Origin: Microvirga lotononidis
Lineage (GTDB): Bacteria > Pseudomonadota > Alphaproteobacteria > Rhizobiales > Beijerinckiaceae
DNA: 64,000 bases
Assembly: GCF_034627025.1 (NCBI RefSeq)
Contig: NZ_CP141048.1
Coordinates: forward strand, 1,872,001-1,936,000
Reading direction: 5' to 3'
Part shown: positions 17,065 to 26,024 of the stretch, piece after piece
Layout of the letters: each line of letters opens with the position of its first letter
Numbering within the stretch: the first letter of the stretch is position 1
Made by a program: the position numbers and the translations under genes
The notes under the pieces: generated by a model
The model's database searches: none
Told to the model about the DNA's origin: nothing
The model's input: the letters and a program-made list of their open reading frames with translations, nothing else

Positions 17065-17667
17065 ATGGACAAGTTCACCGTGCTGGAAAGCGTCGCGGCG
17101 CCGCTGCGGATCATCAATATCGACACCGATATGATCATCCCCAAGCAGTACCTGAAGACGATCAAGCGCACCGGGCTCGGAACGGGTCTCTTCTCGGAGA
17201 TGCGCTATCGCGAGGACGGTTCGGAGAACCCGGATTTCGTGCTCAACCAGCCGGCCTATCGCAATGCCCAGATCCTGGTGGCGGGCGACAATTTCGGCTG
17301 CGGCTCCTCCCGCGAACATGCCCCCTGGGCGCTGCTCGATTTCGGCATCCGCTGCGTGATCTCCACCAGCTTCGCGGACATCTTCTACAACAACTGCTTC
17401 CAGAACGGCATTCTGCCGATCAAGGTCTCGCCGGAGGACCTGGAGAAGCTCTTCGACGATGCCGAGCGCGGCGCCAACGCGACCCTGACCATCGACCTGG
17501 AGAACCAGGAGATCCGCGGTCCCGACGGCGGTACGGTCAAGTTCGACATCGACCCGTTCAAGAAGCACTGCATGCTCAACGGCCTCGACGGCATCGGCCT
17601 GACCATGGAGAAGGGCACCGCCATCGACCGCTTCGAGCAGAAGCTCTCCGAGCGCGCCTGGGCTTAA
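17065..17667 (+). CDS. leuD: 3-isopropylmalate dehydratase small subunit
   Basis: A 200-residue swivelling subunit of isopropylmalate isomerase, partner of LeuC. Signature: [22 protein letters not shown] and [17 protein letters not shown], which position the substrate. Length is normal. ATG 17065 follows GAGGACC; an ATG nine bases upstream is a less likely start. A 33-residue open extension upstream shows no family similarity. Confidence 0.97.
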   Translation: MDKFTVLESVAAPLRIINIDTDMIIPKQYLKTIKRTGLGTGLFSEMRYREDGSENPDFVLNQPAYRNAQILVAGDNFGCGSSREHAPWALLDFGIRCVISTSFADIFYNNCFQNGILPIKVSPEDLEKLFDDAERGANATLTIDLENQEIRGPDGGTVKFDIDPFKKHCMLNGLDGIGLTMEKGTAIDRFEQKLSERAWA

Positions 17668-17741
17668 ATCGTCCGGGAATCGTTCCCGGCCGCATGTGAG
17701 CCGGGAATGACGCTGAGAAGCCGGTTAGGGACGGATGACCC

Positions 17742-18113
17742 ATGGCAGACGGAAAGCCACACATTCTCGATCGCCGCGACTGGGCCTCGCATCCCACGCT
17801 CTGGAAGGGGCGGGTCGAAGGCCAGACCCTCGGCACCGGCGCCACCGTTCTGTTCTATGTGGCCGAGGACGTGGGCGTCGGACCGAAATGGCACGTCCAT
17901 CCCTACGATGAGATCTTCATCATCCGCGAGGGCCGGGCTCTCTTCACGGTCGGCAACGAACGCTTCGAATGCGAGGCCGGTCAGATCGTGTTCGGACCGG
18001 CGGGCGTCCCGCACAAATTCGTCAATCTCGGACCCGGCCGCCTCGAAACCACCGACATCCACGTCAGCGACCGCTGGATCCAGACGGATTTGCCCGATCC
18101 CGAGCTTGATTGA
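17742..18113 (+). CDS. Cupin domain protein
   Basis: A 123-residue single cupin barrel. The first cupin motif is GPKWHVHPYDEIFIIREGRA (two His and a Glu), the second is FGPAGVPHKFVNLG with the third metal His, so the metal site is complete. Substrate unknown; single cupins are often sugar isomerases, dioxygenases or sensors. Located 74 bases after leuD with no terminator seen, so read-through is possible. Confidence 0.87.
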   Translation: MADGKPHILDRRDWASHPTLWKGRVEGQTLGTGATVLFYVAEDVGVGPKWHVHPYDEIFIIREGRALFTVGNERFECEAGQIVFGPAGVPHKFVNLGPGRLETTDIHVSDRWIQTDLPDPELD

Positions 18114-18515
18114 TCCGACAGCGATGCGTGCATCGGAGAGTGCCGTCAGGCCCTCCCGCGTCATCAGCGGCCTTGTGTCGGCCAAGCCGGAAAGGGCGGC
18201 GCCGTCGCCTGCTTCCAGCCGAAACTCTTCGAGCGGGCTCGGGCTTGAAGTCTGTCTTGGCGAAAGCCACGAATCGTAGCCTGCCATCATCCGTCGTTCT
18301 CACGCCCCTTAGGCGTTAATTCTCCAGGGAAGCCGCCAGTCGAGACTGTGCTGAAGAGCTATGCTTTGGGGTAATTCTCAATAGCTAAAGCCTGAATATT
18401 GCCTTCCGGGAGAGATCGGTACTAGCTTTTAAGCAAGCTGATCGTCCGAAAAGCGTGAATACATCGTCACTGTTCAGTCTAGGTCGATCGCTCATCAAAA
18501 ATGTACTGACTAAGT
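18114..18515. other. 402-base stretch without a convincing gene
   Basis: The first half is GC-rich and holds only short frames without ribosome-binding sites. The second half, from about 18300, drops to a visibly lower GC content and leads into the unusual tRNA. I see no terminator. The mixed composition suggests an old insertion or deletion scar. Confidence 0.5.
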
Positions 18516-18600
18516 TCCCAGATGGCGAAATTGGAAGACGCAGCGTGCTGTTGACGCGCCGCCGCAAGGCGTGGGGGTTCGAGGCCCTCTCTGGGAGCCA
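18516..18600 (+). tRNA. Class II tRNA-like gene with GUU (Asn) anticodon and Leu-like D arm
   Basis: A complete 85-base cloverleaf including encoded CCA. Acceptor TCCCAGA (18516-18522) pairs 7/7 with TCTGGGA (18590-18596), discriminator G. D arm GCG/CGC with an 11-base Leu-like loop containing GG. Anticodon stem GCGTG/CGCGC with loop CTGTTGA, so the anticodon is GTT (18550-18552), reading AAC/AAU. A 13-base variable arm CGCC-GCAA-GGCG-T makes it class II. T stem GGGGG/CCCTC, loop TTCGAGG. U1-A72, G73 and GUU match tRNA-Asn, whereas the long variable arm and D arm match Leu tRNAs. Canonical tRNA-Asn is class I. Every stem is paired, arguing against simple decay; function and charging unknown. 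Confidence 0.6.
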
Positions 18601-18726
18601 ATCCATTCCTCAGCTTCACCGATCATGTTGCCGTCGCGATGACGTGAAGGTGGCGAGGGGACCGGTGCAATCGCCTTCCGGCCCCGTTTCCATAAGATTA
18701 ACCAAATTGCCTGCAAGGTCGCGGGC

Positions 18727-19917
18727 ATGAAACGCATCATTGTTCCCGCGCTCCTCGGTCTTGCCTCAGTGACGATGGCCGCCCCGGCTTCGGCCCAGGC
18801 GAATTTCAACTCGTGCCTGTCCAGCCTGCGCTCGCAGGCGGCCGCCAAGGGTATTTCCGGCCAAGCCTTCGATGTCGCGACTCGCGGCGTCACGCCGGAT
18901 CTGACGATCCTCGACCTCATGAACAATCAGCCCGAGTTCAAGACGCCGATCTGGGACTACCTCTCCGCGCTCGTCGACGAGGAGCGGGTGCAGGACGGCC
19001 GCGCCGCCATGCGCCAATGGGGCCAAGCGCTCGCCTCCGCCGAGGCGCGCTTCGGCGTGGACCGCCATGCCATCGCGGGCGTGTGGGGCGTCGAATCCAA
19101 TTTCGGCAAGGATATCGGCGGGCGTTCGCTGATCCAGTCCCTGACGACCCTCGTCTGCTATGCGCCGCGCCGCAACGAGTATTTCAAGGGCGAGCTGATG
19201 GCCACCCTGAAGATCGTGCAGGACGGGGACATCAACCCAGCCAACCTGCGCGGCTCCTGGGCCGGCGCCTTCGGCCATACCCAGTTCATGCCCTCGACTT
19301 TCCAGCGCCTCGCCGTCGACGGCGACGGGGACGGGCGTCGCGACATCATGAATTCTGTCCCCGACGCGGTTCACTCGACGGCGAACTTCCTCAAGAAGGC
19401 CGGCTGGGTGAACGGCCTGCCATGGGGCTACGAGGTGAGACTGCCGCAGAACTTCAATGCGAGCCTCGCCGGGCGCAAGAACAAGAAGCCGCTCGCCACC
19501 TGGGCCGCCATGGGCGTGCGCCGCGTCGACGGCCGTCCCCTGTCGGGCAATTACGCGGCCGGCATCATCATCCCGGCCGGCGTCAACGGCCCGGCCTTCC
19601 TCGTCACCAAGAACTTCGATGCGGTCTATTCCTACAACGCGGCGGAGTCCTACGGCCTCGCCATCGCTCTGCTGGGGGATCGCCTGAAGGGCCTGCCGGG
19701 CATCCAGACCGCATGGCCGACCGACGATCCGCCCCTGTCGCGCGCTCAGCGCCGCGAATTGCAGCAGCTCCTGACCGCCCGCGGCTACGACGTGGGCGAG
19801 CCGGACGGCAAGATCGGCGCCAAGACCCGCGAGGCCATCAAGGACGTGGAGCGCCGTATCGGCCTCGAGCCCCGCGGCCGGCCCGGCGGCAAGGTGCTGG
19901 AGGCGCTCCGGGGCTAG
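18727..19917 (+). CDS. Lytic murein transglycosylase (MltB-type) with peptidoglycan-binding domain
   Basis: A 396-residue exported cell-wall hydrolase that cleaves glycan strands to 1,6-anhydromuramyl ends. Signal peptide MKRIIVPALLGLASVTMAAP, cut after SAQA. Residues about 25-320 are the SLT_2/MltB domain: catalytic Glu in GVWGVESNFGKD, then GSWAGAFGHTQFMPSTF. Residues about 335-395 are a PG_binding_1 domain (LQQLLTARGYDVGEPDGKIGAKTREAI). No lipobox Cys, so soluble periplasmic rather than anchored like E. coli MltB. Confidence 0.93.
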   Translation: MKRIIVPALLGLASVTMAAPASAQANFNSCLSSLRSQAAAKGISGQAFDVATRGVTPDLTILDLMNNQPEFKTPIWDYLSALVDEERVQDGRAAMRQWGQALASAEARFGVDRHAIAGVWGVESNFGKDIGGRSLIQSLTTLVCYAPRRNEYFKGELMATLKIVQDGDINPANLRGSWAGAFGHTQFMPSTFQRLAVDGDGDGRRDIMNSVPDAVHSTANFLKKAGWVNGLPWGYEVRLPQNFNASLAGRKNKKPLATWAAMGVRRVDGRPLSGNYAAGIIIPAGVNGPAFLVTKNFDAVYSYNAAESYGLAIALLGDRLKGLPGIQTAWPTDDPPLSRAQRRELQQLLTARGYDVGEPDGKIGAKTREAIKDVERRIGLEPRGRPGGKVLEALRG

Positions 19918-20003
19918 GACCCGGTACGAAGCCAGAAAGCCGTGCTCGTGAAAAGCGGGCCCGGTTTTTCTCGTGAAGGACGATGCGCCGGCGCATGAGC
20001 GGC

Positions 20004-20045
20004 GCATCGGACCCAAAAGTTCGGATCCACTTTTGGGTCCGATGC
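20004..20045. repeat. Dispersed palindromic repeat (type B)
   Basis: GCATCGGACCCAAAAGT and ACTTTTGGGTCCGATGC form a perfect 17-bp inverted repeat around TCGGATCC. Copies of this sort are scattered between genes in this order. It sits between the transglycosylase and the phosphoesterase and could act as a terminator-like stem-loop. Confidence 0.7.
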
Positions 20046-20118
20046 TCCGGACACGCTCATCCCAATGGCCTTGATCGGCCAGTTGCAGTGGTGGCGGGTT
20101 TGGAGTTGTACTGATTCC

Positions 20119-20859
20119 ATGCTCATCGCCCTTCTCACCGACATCCACGGCAACCGTGAGGCTCTGTCCGCCTGTCTCGCCCACGCGCGTCTGCTCCATG
20201 TCGACCGTTTCGTCTTTCTCGGCGACTATGTCGGCTACGGGGCCGATCCGGCCTGGGTGGTCGATACGGTCAGAGGGCTCGTGAACCAGGGCGCCGTGGC
20301 GCTTCTCGGCAATCACGACGCGGCCATCGACGGCTCCGACCAGGACATGAACAGCATTGCCCAGGAGGCGATCCGCTGGACCCGCACACAGCTCGGGTCG
20401 GAGCAGCGGCGGTTCCTGGCCGGTCTTCCCCTGACCCACGAGGAGGGGAGCGTCCTCTACGTTCACGCCAACGGCTACGCCCCCCGCAGCTGGGACTACA
20501 TGTCGGGTCTCATGGAGGCGGTCCGGCATTTCAGCCGGGTCGACGCCCACATCACCTTCTGCGGGCATGTGCATGTGCCGATGCTCTTCCACATGAGCAC
20601 CACCGCCAAGGTCGGGGCATTCGCCCCCGTCGCCAACAACGATATCCCGCTCCTGCCGACGCGCACCTGGCTCGCGGTGATCGGCGCCGTCGGGCAGCCG
20701 CGGGATGGGGTCGCGGCGGCGAATTACGCGGTCTTCGACACCGCCAGCCAGACCCTGCGCTATCTGCGCGTCCCCTACGACACGGCAACCGCGGCCCGGA
20801 AGGTGCGCGAGGCGGGCCTGCCCGAAAAGCTGGCGCTTCGCCTCGAACAGGGCCGCTGA
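20119..20859 (+). CDS. Calcineurin-like metallophosphoesterase
   Basis: A 246-residue metallophosphoesterase of the YfcE/ApaH-like group. All metal motifs are there: DIHGNREAL, GDYVGYGADP, GNHDAA, and CGHVHVPML; a His in YVHANGY supplies another ligand. The GDYVGYG form is typical for the family that includes diadenosine tetraphosphatase-like and protein phosphatase-like members. The next gene, a Ser/Thr kinase fused to a universal stress domain, starts 3 bases after its stop, so an opposing phosphatase role toward the kinase's targets is an attractive inference. Confidence 0.87.
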   Translation: MLIALLTDIHGNREALSACLAHARLLHVDRFVFLGDYVGYGADPAWVVDTVRGLVNQGAVALLGNHDAAIDGSDQDMNSIAQEAIRWTRTQLGSEQRRFLAGLPLTHEEGSVLYVHANGYAPRSWDYMSGLMEAVRHFSRVDAHITFCGHVHVPMLFHMSTTAKVGAFAPVANNDIPLLPTRTWLAVIGAVGQPRDGVAAANYAVFDTASQTLRYLRVPYDTATAARKVREAGLPEKLALRLEQGR

Positions 20860-20862
20860 CGC

Positions 20863-22287
20863 ATGCGCTGGCGCGTCAATCCCGGCATGGTGATCGACGG
20901 ATTCGAGCTGCGGGAGAATCTCGGCACCGGCGGCATGGCGCAGCTCTGGGCGGTGAGCCGCGAAGACGATCCGGCGCCCCTGATCATGAAGATCCCGATG
21001 TTGATCGACAGCGACGACCCGCTGCCCATCGTGTGCTTCGAGACCGAGCAGATGATCATGCCGCGCCTGTCGGGGCCGCATGTGCCCCGCTTCGTGGCGA
21101 CGGGCCCGCTCGATCCCATGCCCTACATCGTCATGGAGCGCATCCCCGGCGCATCGCTCAAAAGCCGGCTCGACGAGGCGCCTCTCCCCTGGTCCGAGGT
21201 CGCCGCCATCGGGGCCAAGGTGGCCCATGCCCTGCACGACCTGCATCGCCAGCACGTGATCCATCTCGACATCAAGCCGAGCAACGTGATGATCCGGGAC
21301 ACGGGCGAGGCGGTTCTGATCGATTACGGCTTCTCCCGGCACGAATACCTTCCCGATCTTCTGGCCGAGGAGTTCCGCGAGCCCTTCGGGACCACGCCCT
21401 ACATGGCGCCGGAACAGGTGCTGCAGGACCGGGCCGACCCGCGCAGCGATCTCTTCGCGCTCGGCGTGATGATGTATGTGTTCGTCACGGGCGAGCGCCC
21501 GTTCGGCAATCCGCGCGGCGGCGAGATCCGTCGCCGCCTCTGGCGCGACCCGGTGCCGCCCCGGGCGCTCAATCCCGATTGCCCGCGATGGTTGCAGGAG
21601 GTGATCCTGCGTTGCCTGGAGGTCGATCCGGACGAGCGCTATGCAACGGCAGCCTTGCTCGCCCTCGACCTGGAGAACCCCGAACAGGTCCGGCTGACGG
21701 AGCGGGCCGAGCGGCTGGAACGGGACGGCGGCGTCAAGACCTTCCGGCGCTGGCTGAAGGCGCGCAAGGCGCAGCCGCTCGAGACGCCCGACATCGCCGG
21801 TCACCTGTCGCGGGCGCCCATCATCCTGGCCGCCATCGATCTCTCTCCGGGCAACGAGGATCTCGCAGAGGCCCTGCGCAGGATGGTCGGCCGGATCCTG
21901 TCCATCGAAGGCGAGGCGCGCATCGCCTGCGTCAACGTCCTGAAGACCTCGCGCATCGCCGTGGACATCCTGGAGGACCAGGACGGCAACAGCCTTCATG
22001 TCCAGCGGCTCGTCCAGCTCCGCCACTGGGGCGTGTCCCTCGACATCCCCCAGGAGCGGATCACCTGCAGCGTGCTGGAGGCGCCCGACCCGGCCGCCGC
22101 TCTCGTCGATTACGCCCGCCGCAACAATGTCGACCACATCGTGATCGGCGCTCGAGCCTCCTCGGCGCTCAGGCGCTACCTCGGCAGCGTCTCCTCGCAG
22201 GTGGTGGCCGAGGCGCCGTGCTCCGTCACGGTGGTCAGGACACCGAAGGACAGGCGTGCGGAAAACGGCCAGGACGCCTCCGCCTAA
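20863..22287 (+). CDS. Serine/threonine protein kinase fused to a universal stress protein domain
   Basis: A 474-residue cytoplasmic fusion. Residues 10-270 are a Hanks-type kinase: glycine loop LGTGGMAQLW, the VAIK-equivalent lysine in PLIMKIP, catalytic loop HLDIKPSNVM, metal loop DYG instead of DFG, APE motif in PYMAPEQ, and the F-helix Asp in DPRSDLFALG. Residues 315-460 form a UspA domain: IILAAIDLSPG near its start and VDHIVIGARASSALRRYLGSVSSQVVAEAPCSVTVVR with the ATP-binding Gly/Ser cluster. No transmembrane anchor, unlike PknB. Immediately downstream of, and likely coexpressed with, the phosphoesterase. Confidence 0.92.
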   Translation: MRWRVNPGMVIDGFELRENLGTGGMAQLWAVSREDDPAPLIMKIPMLIDSDDPLPIVCFETEQMIMPRLSGPHVPRFVATGPLDPMPYIVMERIPGASLKSRLDEAPLPWSEVAAIGAKVAHALHDLHRQHVIHLDIKPSNVMIRDTGEAVLIDYGFSRHEYLPDLLAEEFREPFGTTPYMAPEQVLQDRADPRSDLFALGVMMYVFVTGERPFGNPRGGEIRRRLWRDPVPPRALNPDCPRWLQEVILRCLEVDPDERYATAALLALDLENPEQVRLTERAERLERDGGVKTFRRWLKARKAQPLETPDIAGHLSRAPIILAAIDLSPGNEDLAEALRRMVGRILSIEGEARIACVNVLKTSRIAVDILEDQDGNSLHVQRLVQLRHWGVSLDIPQERITCSVLEAPDPAAALVDYARRNNVDHIVIGARASSALRRYLGSVSSQVVAEAPCSVTVVRTPKDRRAENGQDASA

Positions 22288-22373
22288 GGGACGACGCGAC
22301 AAAAGCTTGCCAAGCCGCGCATTCGGTCTTTTAAGAACCCTGCATTCTATCAAGACAGAACAGGGGCCCTCCC

Positions 22374-23480
22374 ATGGCAACGCACAAGCTTCTCCTTCTC
22401 CCCGGCGACGGCATCGGTCCGGAGGTCATGCGCGAGGTCGAGAAGATCGTGGGCTGGTTCCGCAAGCGCGGCGTCGGCTTCGAGACGGAGACGGATCTCG
22501 TCGGTGGGGCGGCCTATGACGCGCACGGCGTGTCGATCTCCGAAGCCGCCATGGATCGTGCCCAACAGGCCGATGCGGTGCTCTTTGGCGCCGTCGGCGG
22601 CGCGAAATGGGACAGCGTTCCCTACGCGGTGCGTCCCGAAGCCGGCCTGCTGCGCCTGCGCAAGGATCTCGGCCTCTTCGCCAACCTGCGTCCGGCGATC
22701 TGCTATCCGGCCCTGGCCGATGCCTCCTCGCTCAAGCGCGAGGTGGTGGAAGGCCTCGACATCATGATCGTGCGCGAACTCACGGGCGGCGTCTATTTCG
22801 GCGAGCCGAAGGAGATCGTGACCCTGGAGGACGGCTCCCAGCGCGCCGTCGACACGCAGATCTACCACACGCACGAGGTGGAGCGCATCGCGCGCGTCGC
22901 CTTCGATCTCGCCCGCAAGCGCCGCAACAAGGTCTCCTCGGCCGAGAAGTTCAACGTGATGAAGACCGGTGTGTTCTGGCGCCAGGTCGTCACTCGCATC
23001 CACAAGGGCGAGTTCTCGGACGTCGAGCTCGAGCACGTGCTCGCCGACAACTGCGCCATGCAGCTGGTGCGCTGGCCGAAGCAGTTCGACGTGATCGTCA
23101 CGGACAACCTCTTCGGCGACATCCTGTCGGATATCGCCGCGATGCTCACCGGATCTCTCGGCATGCTGCCTTCCGCTTCACTCGGCGCGGAAGATCCGGT
23201 CACCGGACAGCGCAAGGCGCTCTACGAGCCCGTGCACGGCTCGGCGCCCGACATCGCCGGCAAAGGACTGGCCAATCCCATCGCCATGATCGGCTCATTC
23301 GGCATGGCCCTGCGCTACTCCTTCGGCCTGCTCGACGAGGCGGATCGTCTGGACAAGGCGATCGCCAACGTGCTCGCCTCCGGTACCCGCACCAAGGACA
23401 TCGCGGCTCCCGGGGCGAACGCGGTCGGCACCCAAGACGTGGGCGATGCCATCGTCAAGGAACTGGAAGCCCTTTCGTAG
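22374..23480 (+). CDS. leuB: 3-isopropylmalate dehydrogenase
   Basis: A 368-residue NAD-dependent beta-decarboxylating dehydrogenase that makes 2-oxoisocaproate in leucine synthesis. Family motifs: [11 protein letters not shown] at the start, [14 protein letters not shown] for substrate, and the metal-binding [27 protein letters not shown] near residue 245. Full length. RBS AGGGGCCC is weak, but the start matches the family. Confidence 0.98.
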   Translation: MATHKLLLLPGDGIGPEVMREVEKIVGWFRKRGVGFETETDLVGGAAYDAHGVSISEAAMDRAQQADAVLFGAVGGAKWDSVPYAVRPEAGLLRLRKDLGLFANLRPAICYPALADASSLKREVVEGLDIMIVRELTGGVYFGEPKEIVTLEDGSQRAVDTQIYHTHEVERIARVAFDLARKRRNKVSSAEKFNVMKTGVFWRQVVTRIHKGEFSDVELEHVLADNCAMQLVRWPKQFDVIVTDNLFGDILSDIAAMLTGSLGMLPSASLGAEDPVTGQRKALYEPVHGSAPDIAGKGLANPIAMIGSFGMALRYSFGLLDEADRLDKAIANVLASGTRTKDIAAPGANAVGTQDVGDAIVKELEALS

Positions 23481-23490
23481 GGAAGCAAAA

Positions 23491-23512
23491 AGCCCCGGAG
23501 TGATCCGGGGCT
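23491..23512. terminator. Bidirectional terminator between leuB and a convergent secreted gene
   Basis: AGCCCCGG and CCGGGGCT form an 8-bp stem with a 6-base loop. On the minus strand it is followed by TTTTTGC, a classic terminator for the gene ending at 23527; on the + strand it lies 10 bases after leuB. Confidence 0.8.
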
Positions 23513-23526
23513 CATCCTCGAGGAGG

Positions 23527-23871
23527 TCAGCGGATCGAACCGGTCGTTTCGACGGTCGGCGTGCTGTAGGACGGGAACGGGTTGCGCGAGCCGACGAAGG
23601 GCCCGTTGGTGATCGGGTCGGGCAGAAGGTCGAGGCCGAAACGACCGCGGTTCGGCGCATAGTCCGGGCTGAGCAGATAGGCCTGCGTTTGCCCATAGCC
23701 GCTGATGCCTGGATTGATCGATCCCACGGGGACCGCTGGGCCCGGATCCAGGAAGCTGCGAGGCTGGACCCTGAGGACGAGGGGACGGTCCCGGGTCTGC
23801 GCATCGGCCGCCACCGAAGCGGATGCGAGCGCAGCCAATGAAGCCAAACCCAGAAGTGCGATGCGGCGCAT
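23527..23871 (-). CDS. Small secreted hypothetical protein
   Basis: A 114-residue exported protein. MRRIALLGLASLAALASASVAADA is a signal peptide. The mature chain is Pro/Gly-rich with no domain (PAVPVGSINPGISGYGQ; ITNGPFVGSRNPFPSYSTP). Two NP/NG-rich repeats suggest a disordered envelope protein. Terminator downstream shared with leuB. Confidence 0.7.
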   Translation of the reverse strand: MRRIALLGLASLAALASASVAADAQTRDRPLVLRVQPRSFLDPGPAVPVGSINPGISGYGQTQAYLLSPDYAPNRGRFGLDLLPDPITNGPFVGSRNPFPSYSTPTVETTGSIR

Positions 23872-24011
23872 GGGTAAACCTCCAAGAATGGCGCATTGAC
23901 CTTCTGTTGTGCGCCGTCAACACAAGCAAATACTGTCAGAACAAGGCGACGCCGATAAAATGGTTCCGTCGAAGCGTGACGTTCACCGCGACGTGAGGAG
24001 GACGACTGCCA

Positions 24012-25136
24012 ATGCAGGATAAACCCAAGCTTGGTTTCGATCTATCGGCAAAAAAGGGTCTGAGCCTTCTGGGCGAGACCCCGCTGGTGGCGGAAACGCC
24101 CGAAGAGCTCCTCGACGACGAGACGACGCCGATTGCGCGGTTCTTCGTGCGCAACAACGGCCTTCTACCCGAGCCGGCGGGCGATCCCGAGGCCTGGGCC
24201 TTCACCATCGACGGCGAGGTGGAGCATCCGCTTCGCCTGACTCTGGCGGAGCTGAAGAGCCGGTTTCCGCACAAGACCTTCCGCATGGTGCTCGAATGCG
24301 GCGGCAACGGCCGCTCCTTCTTCGAGCCCAAGGCCGAAGGCAATGCCTGGACGAATGGCGGTGCCGGCTGCGCCGAATGGACGGGCGTCTCGCTGGGCGA
24401 CGTGCTGCGCGCGGCGGGCCTGAAGGACATCGCCCTGTTCACCGGCCATTTCGGCGCCGATCCCGACAAGCACGGAAGCCATGAGCAACAGGCGATGTCG
24501 CGCGGCATGCCCATCGCCAAGGCCCTGGAGGAGCACACGCTCCTGGTCTGGGCGATGAACGGCGAGCCCCTGCCGTTCATCCATGGCGGTCCTCTTCGTC
24601 TCATCGTGCCCGGCTGGCCGGGATCATTGAGCCAGAAATGGCTGACGCGGATCTGGATTTGCGACCGGGAGCACGATGGGCCGGGCATGACAGGCCTGTC
24701 CTACCGGCTGCCGGTCCATCCTCTGGCTCCGGGTTCGGACGGACGGGGCGTGGAGACGCGGATTCTCGAATCGATGCCCGTGCGCAGCATCGTCACCGCG
24801 CCGGCCGATGGCGCGCGCTACCGGGAGGGCACGCGTTCCATCGAGGTCCGTGGCGCCGCCTGGGCGGGCGATGACACGGTCACGCGTGTCGACGTGACTC
24901 TCGACGGCGGAGCGACCTGGGTCGAAGCCACGATGACGCGACCGCGCAACCGCTACGACTGGGTGCGCTGGCACGTATCCCTGCCTCTGACCGGCGACGG
25001 CTATTACGAGATCTTTGCCCGGGCAACGGATTCACGCGGCCGCGCTCAGCCTTTCCGCGCGGCCAACTGGAATCCGAACGGTTACGGCTGCAACGTCATG
25101 CACCGGGTGGCGATCACGGTCGGGCCGGAGGCCTGA
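24012..25136 (+). CDS. Sulfite oxidase-like molybdopterin oxidoreductase
   Basis: A 374-residue Mo-cofactor enzyme of the sulfite oxidase family. Residues about 55-230 form the Moco domain, with the Mo-ligand Cys in VLECGGNGRSFF and the pterin-binding GPLRLIVPGWPG. Residues about 250-370 are the Mo-co dimerisation (Ig-like) domain. No twin-arginine or Sec signal and no heme or cytochrome domain, so a cytosolic enzyme without built-in electron acceptor; SorA-type or plant-type (oxygen-using) sulfite oxidation is possible. The 3' end overlaps 23 bases with the convergent gene. Confidence 0.9.
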   Translation: MQDKPKLGFDLSAKKGLSLLGETPLVAETPEELLDDETTPIARFFVRNNGLLPEPAGDPEAWAFTIDGEVEHPLRLTLAELKSRFPHKTFRMVLECGGNGRSFFEPKAEGNAWTNGGAGCAEWTGVSLGDVLRAAGLKDIALFTGHFGADPDKHGSHEQQAMSRGMPIAKALEEHTLLVWAMNGEPLPFIHGGPLRLIVPGWPGSLSQKWLTRIWICDREHDGPGMTGLSYRLPVHPLAPGSDGRGVETRILESMPVRSIVTAPADGARYREGTRSIEVRGAAWAGDDTVTRVDVTLDGGATWVEATMTRPRNRYDWVRWHVSLPLTGDGYYEIFARATDSRGRAQPFRAANWNPNGYGCNVMHRVAITVGPEA

Positions 25137-25905
25137 CGGCCGCGGCGGTGCGGGCGCCTTGCCCGCAGGCCTCCGTGCGGCTGCGCTCGGCCCGGGCGAA
25201 GACGGCCTTCAGGGAAGGGTTCGTGCCTCCCGCCAGGGTGATGCCGTCGATGAAGCAGGCGAGCTGGGCCTCGTCCGGAGCCGAGGATCCGCACAGCCAG
25301 CCCTGGAAGCTGAACGCGGCGGACCCATCCGGAAGCCGGAAGGCCTGACAGGCCTGCTCGCCCTTGTTCGCCAGGACGAGGGGAGCTGCCTCCACGGGGC
25401 CGAACTTGGTCTCGATCATGCGGCTCTGGCCCTGCTGCGCCACCGCGAGGCCCGAGCGTGCCGCCCTGCGGACGATATCGATATAGAAGCTCCCGGCCGT
25501 CTCGCCCGTGCCTTGCACGAGACTCACCTGGGCATAGCGGAAGTCGCCGAAGCGCCCGAGGATCAGGGTGTCCTCCCGGGCGCCGTTCGCATGTTCGCGC
25601 GCCTCCGATGCGACGGTGCCGGACGCGCCGGCGATCGCATAGGGAACGGGAGAGGGCGGCAGGGGCCTCCAGGCCGGCGCAGGTGCGACCAGGACCGAGG
25701 AGGGGACCTCCTTCTGGTGCCCCGTCGGGCGGGCCGTCTGCTGCTGCTCCAGGGCGAAATAGACCAGTCCGGCGATGCTGCAGGACGACATCAGGACGAC
25801 GCGCAGCCAGCTCATGGGCCTCCGGCGTGGGCGACGAGCGGGGCGTTCGTCGACCCAGTCGGCGACGTCGTCCTCATCCCATTCGGCATAAACCGCCCGC
25901 GGCAT
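25114..25905 (-). CDS. Hypothetical single-pass membrane protein
   Basis: A 263-residue protein: an acidic head (YAEWDEDDVADWVDE), an arginine-rich stretch, one transmembrane helix at about residues 32-51 (WLRVVLMSSCSIAGLVYFAL) and a large outward domain containing four cysteines (ACQAF, WLCGSS, ACFIDG, EACGQG) that could form two disulfides. No known domain. Related proteins occur as conserved hypotheticals in this order. It overlaps the sulfite-oxidase-like gene tail to tail, which is unusual for two well-expressed genes. Confidence 0.75.
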   Translation of the reverse strand: MPRAVYAEWDEDDVADWVDERPARRPRRRPMSWLRVVLMSSCSIAGLVYFALEQQQTARPTGHQKEVPSSVLVAPAPAWRPLPPSPVPYAIAGASGTVASEAREHANGAREDTLILGRFGDFRYAQVSLVQGTGETAGSFYIDIVRRAARSGLAVAQQGQSRMIETKFGPVEAAPLVLANKGEQACQAFRLPDGSAAFSFQGWLCGSSAPDEAQLACFIDGITLAGGTNPSLKAVFARAERSRTEACGQGARTAAAVRPPARP

Positions 25906-26024
25906 CGCTCGAACCCATCAACCCTGCTGAACACGTCATCAATATGTTCTACCGTGACGCTGGTCAGGGTTCGAAAGGTTTTGCTAAGCAAGGTAAACAG
26001 AAGCCTAACCGCCCGTGTGCCGTC

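Noticed and set aside
18766..22380. A 1204-codon open frame on the minus strand.
   Set aside because: It runs antisense through the transglycosylase, phosphoesterase and kinase genes, all with clear motifs; its translation is low-complexity His/Arg/Gly-rich and typical of the complement of high-GC coding DNA.
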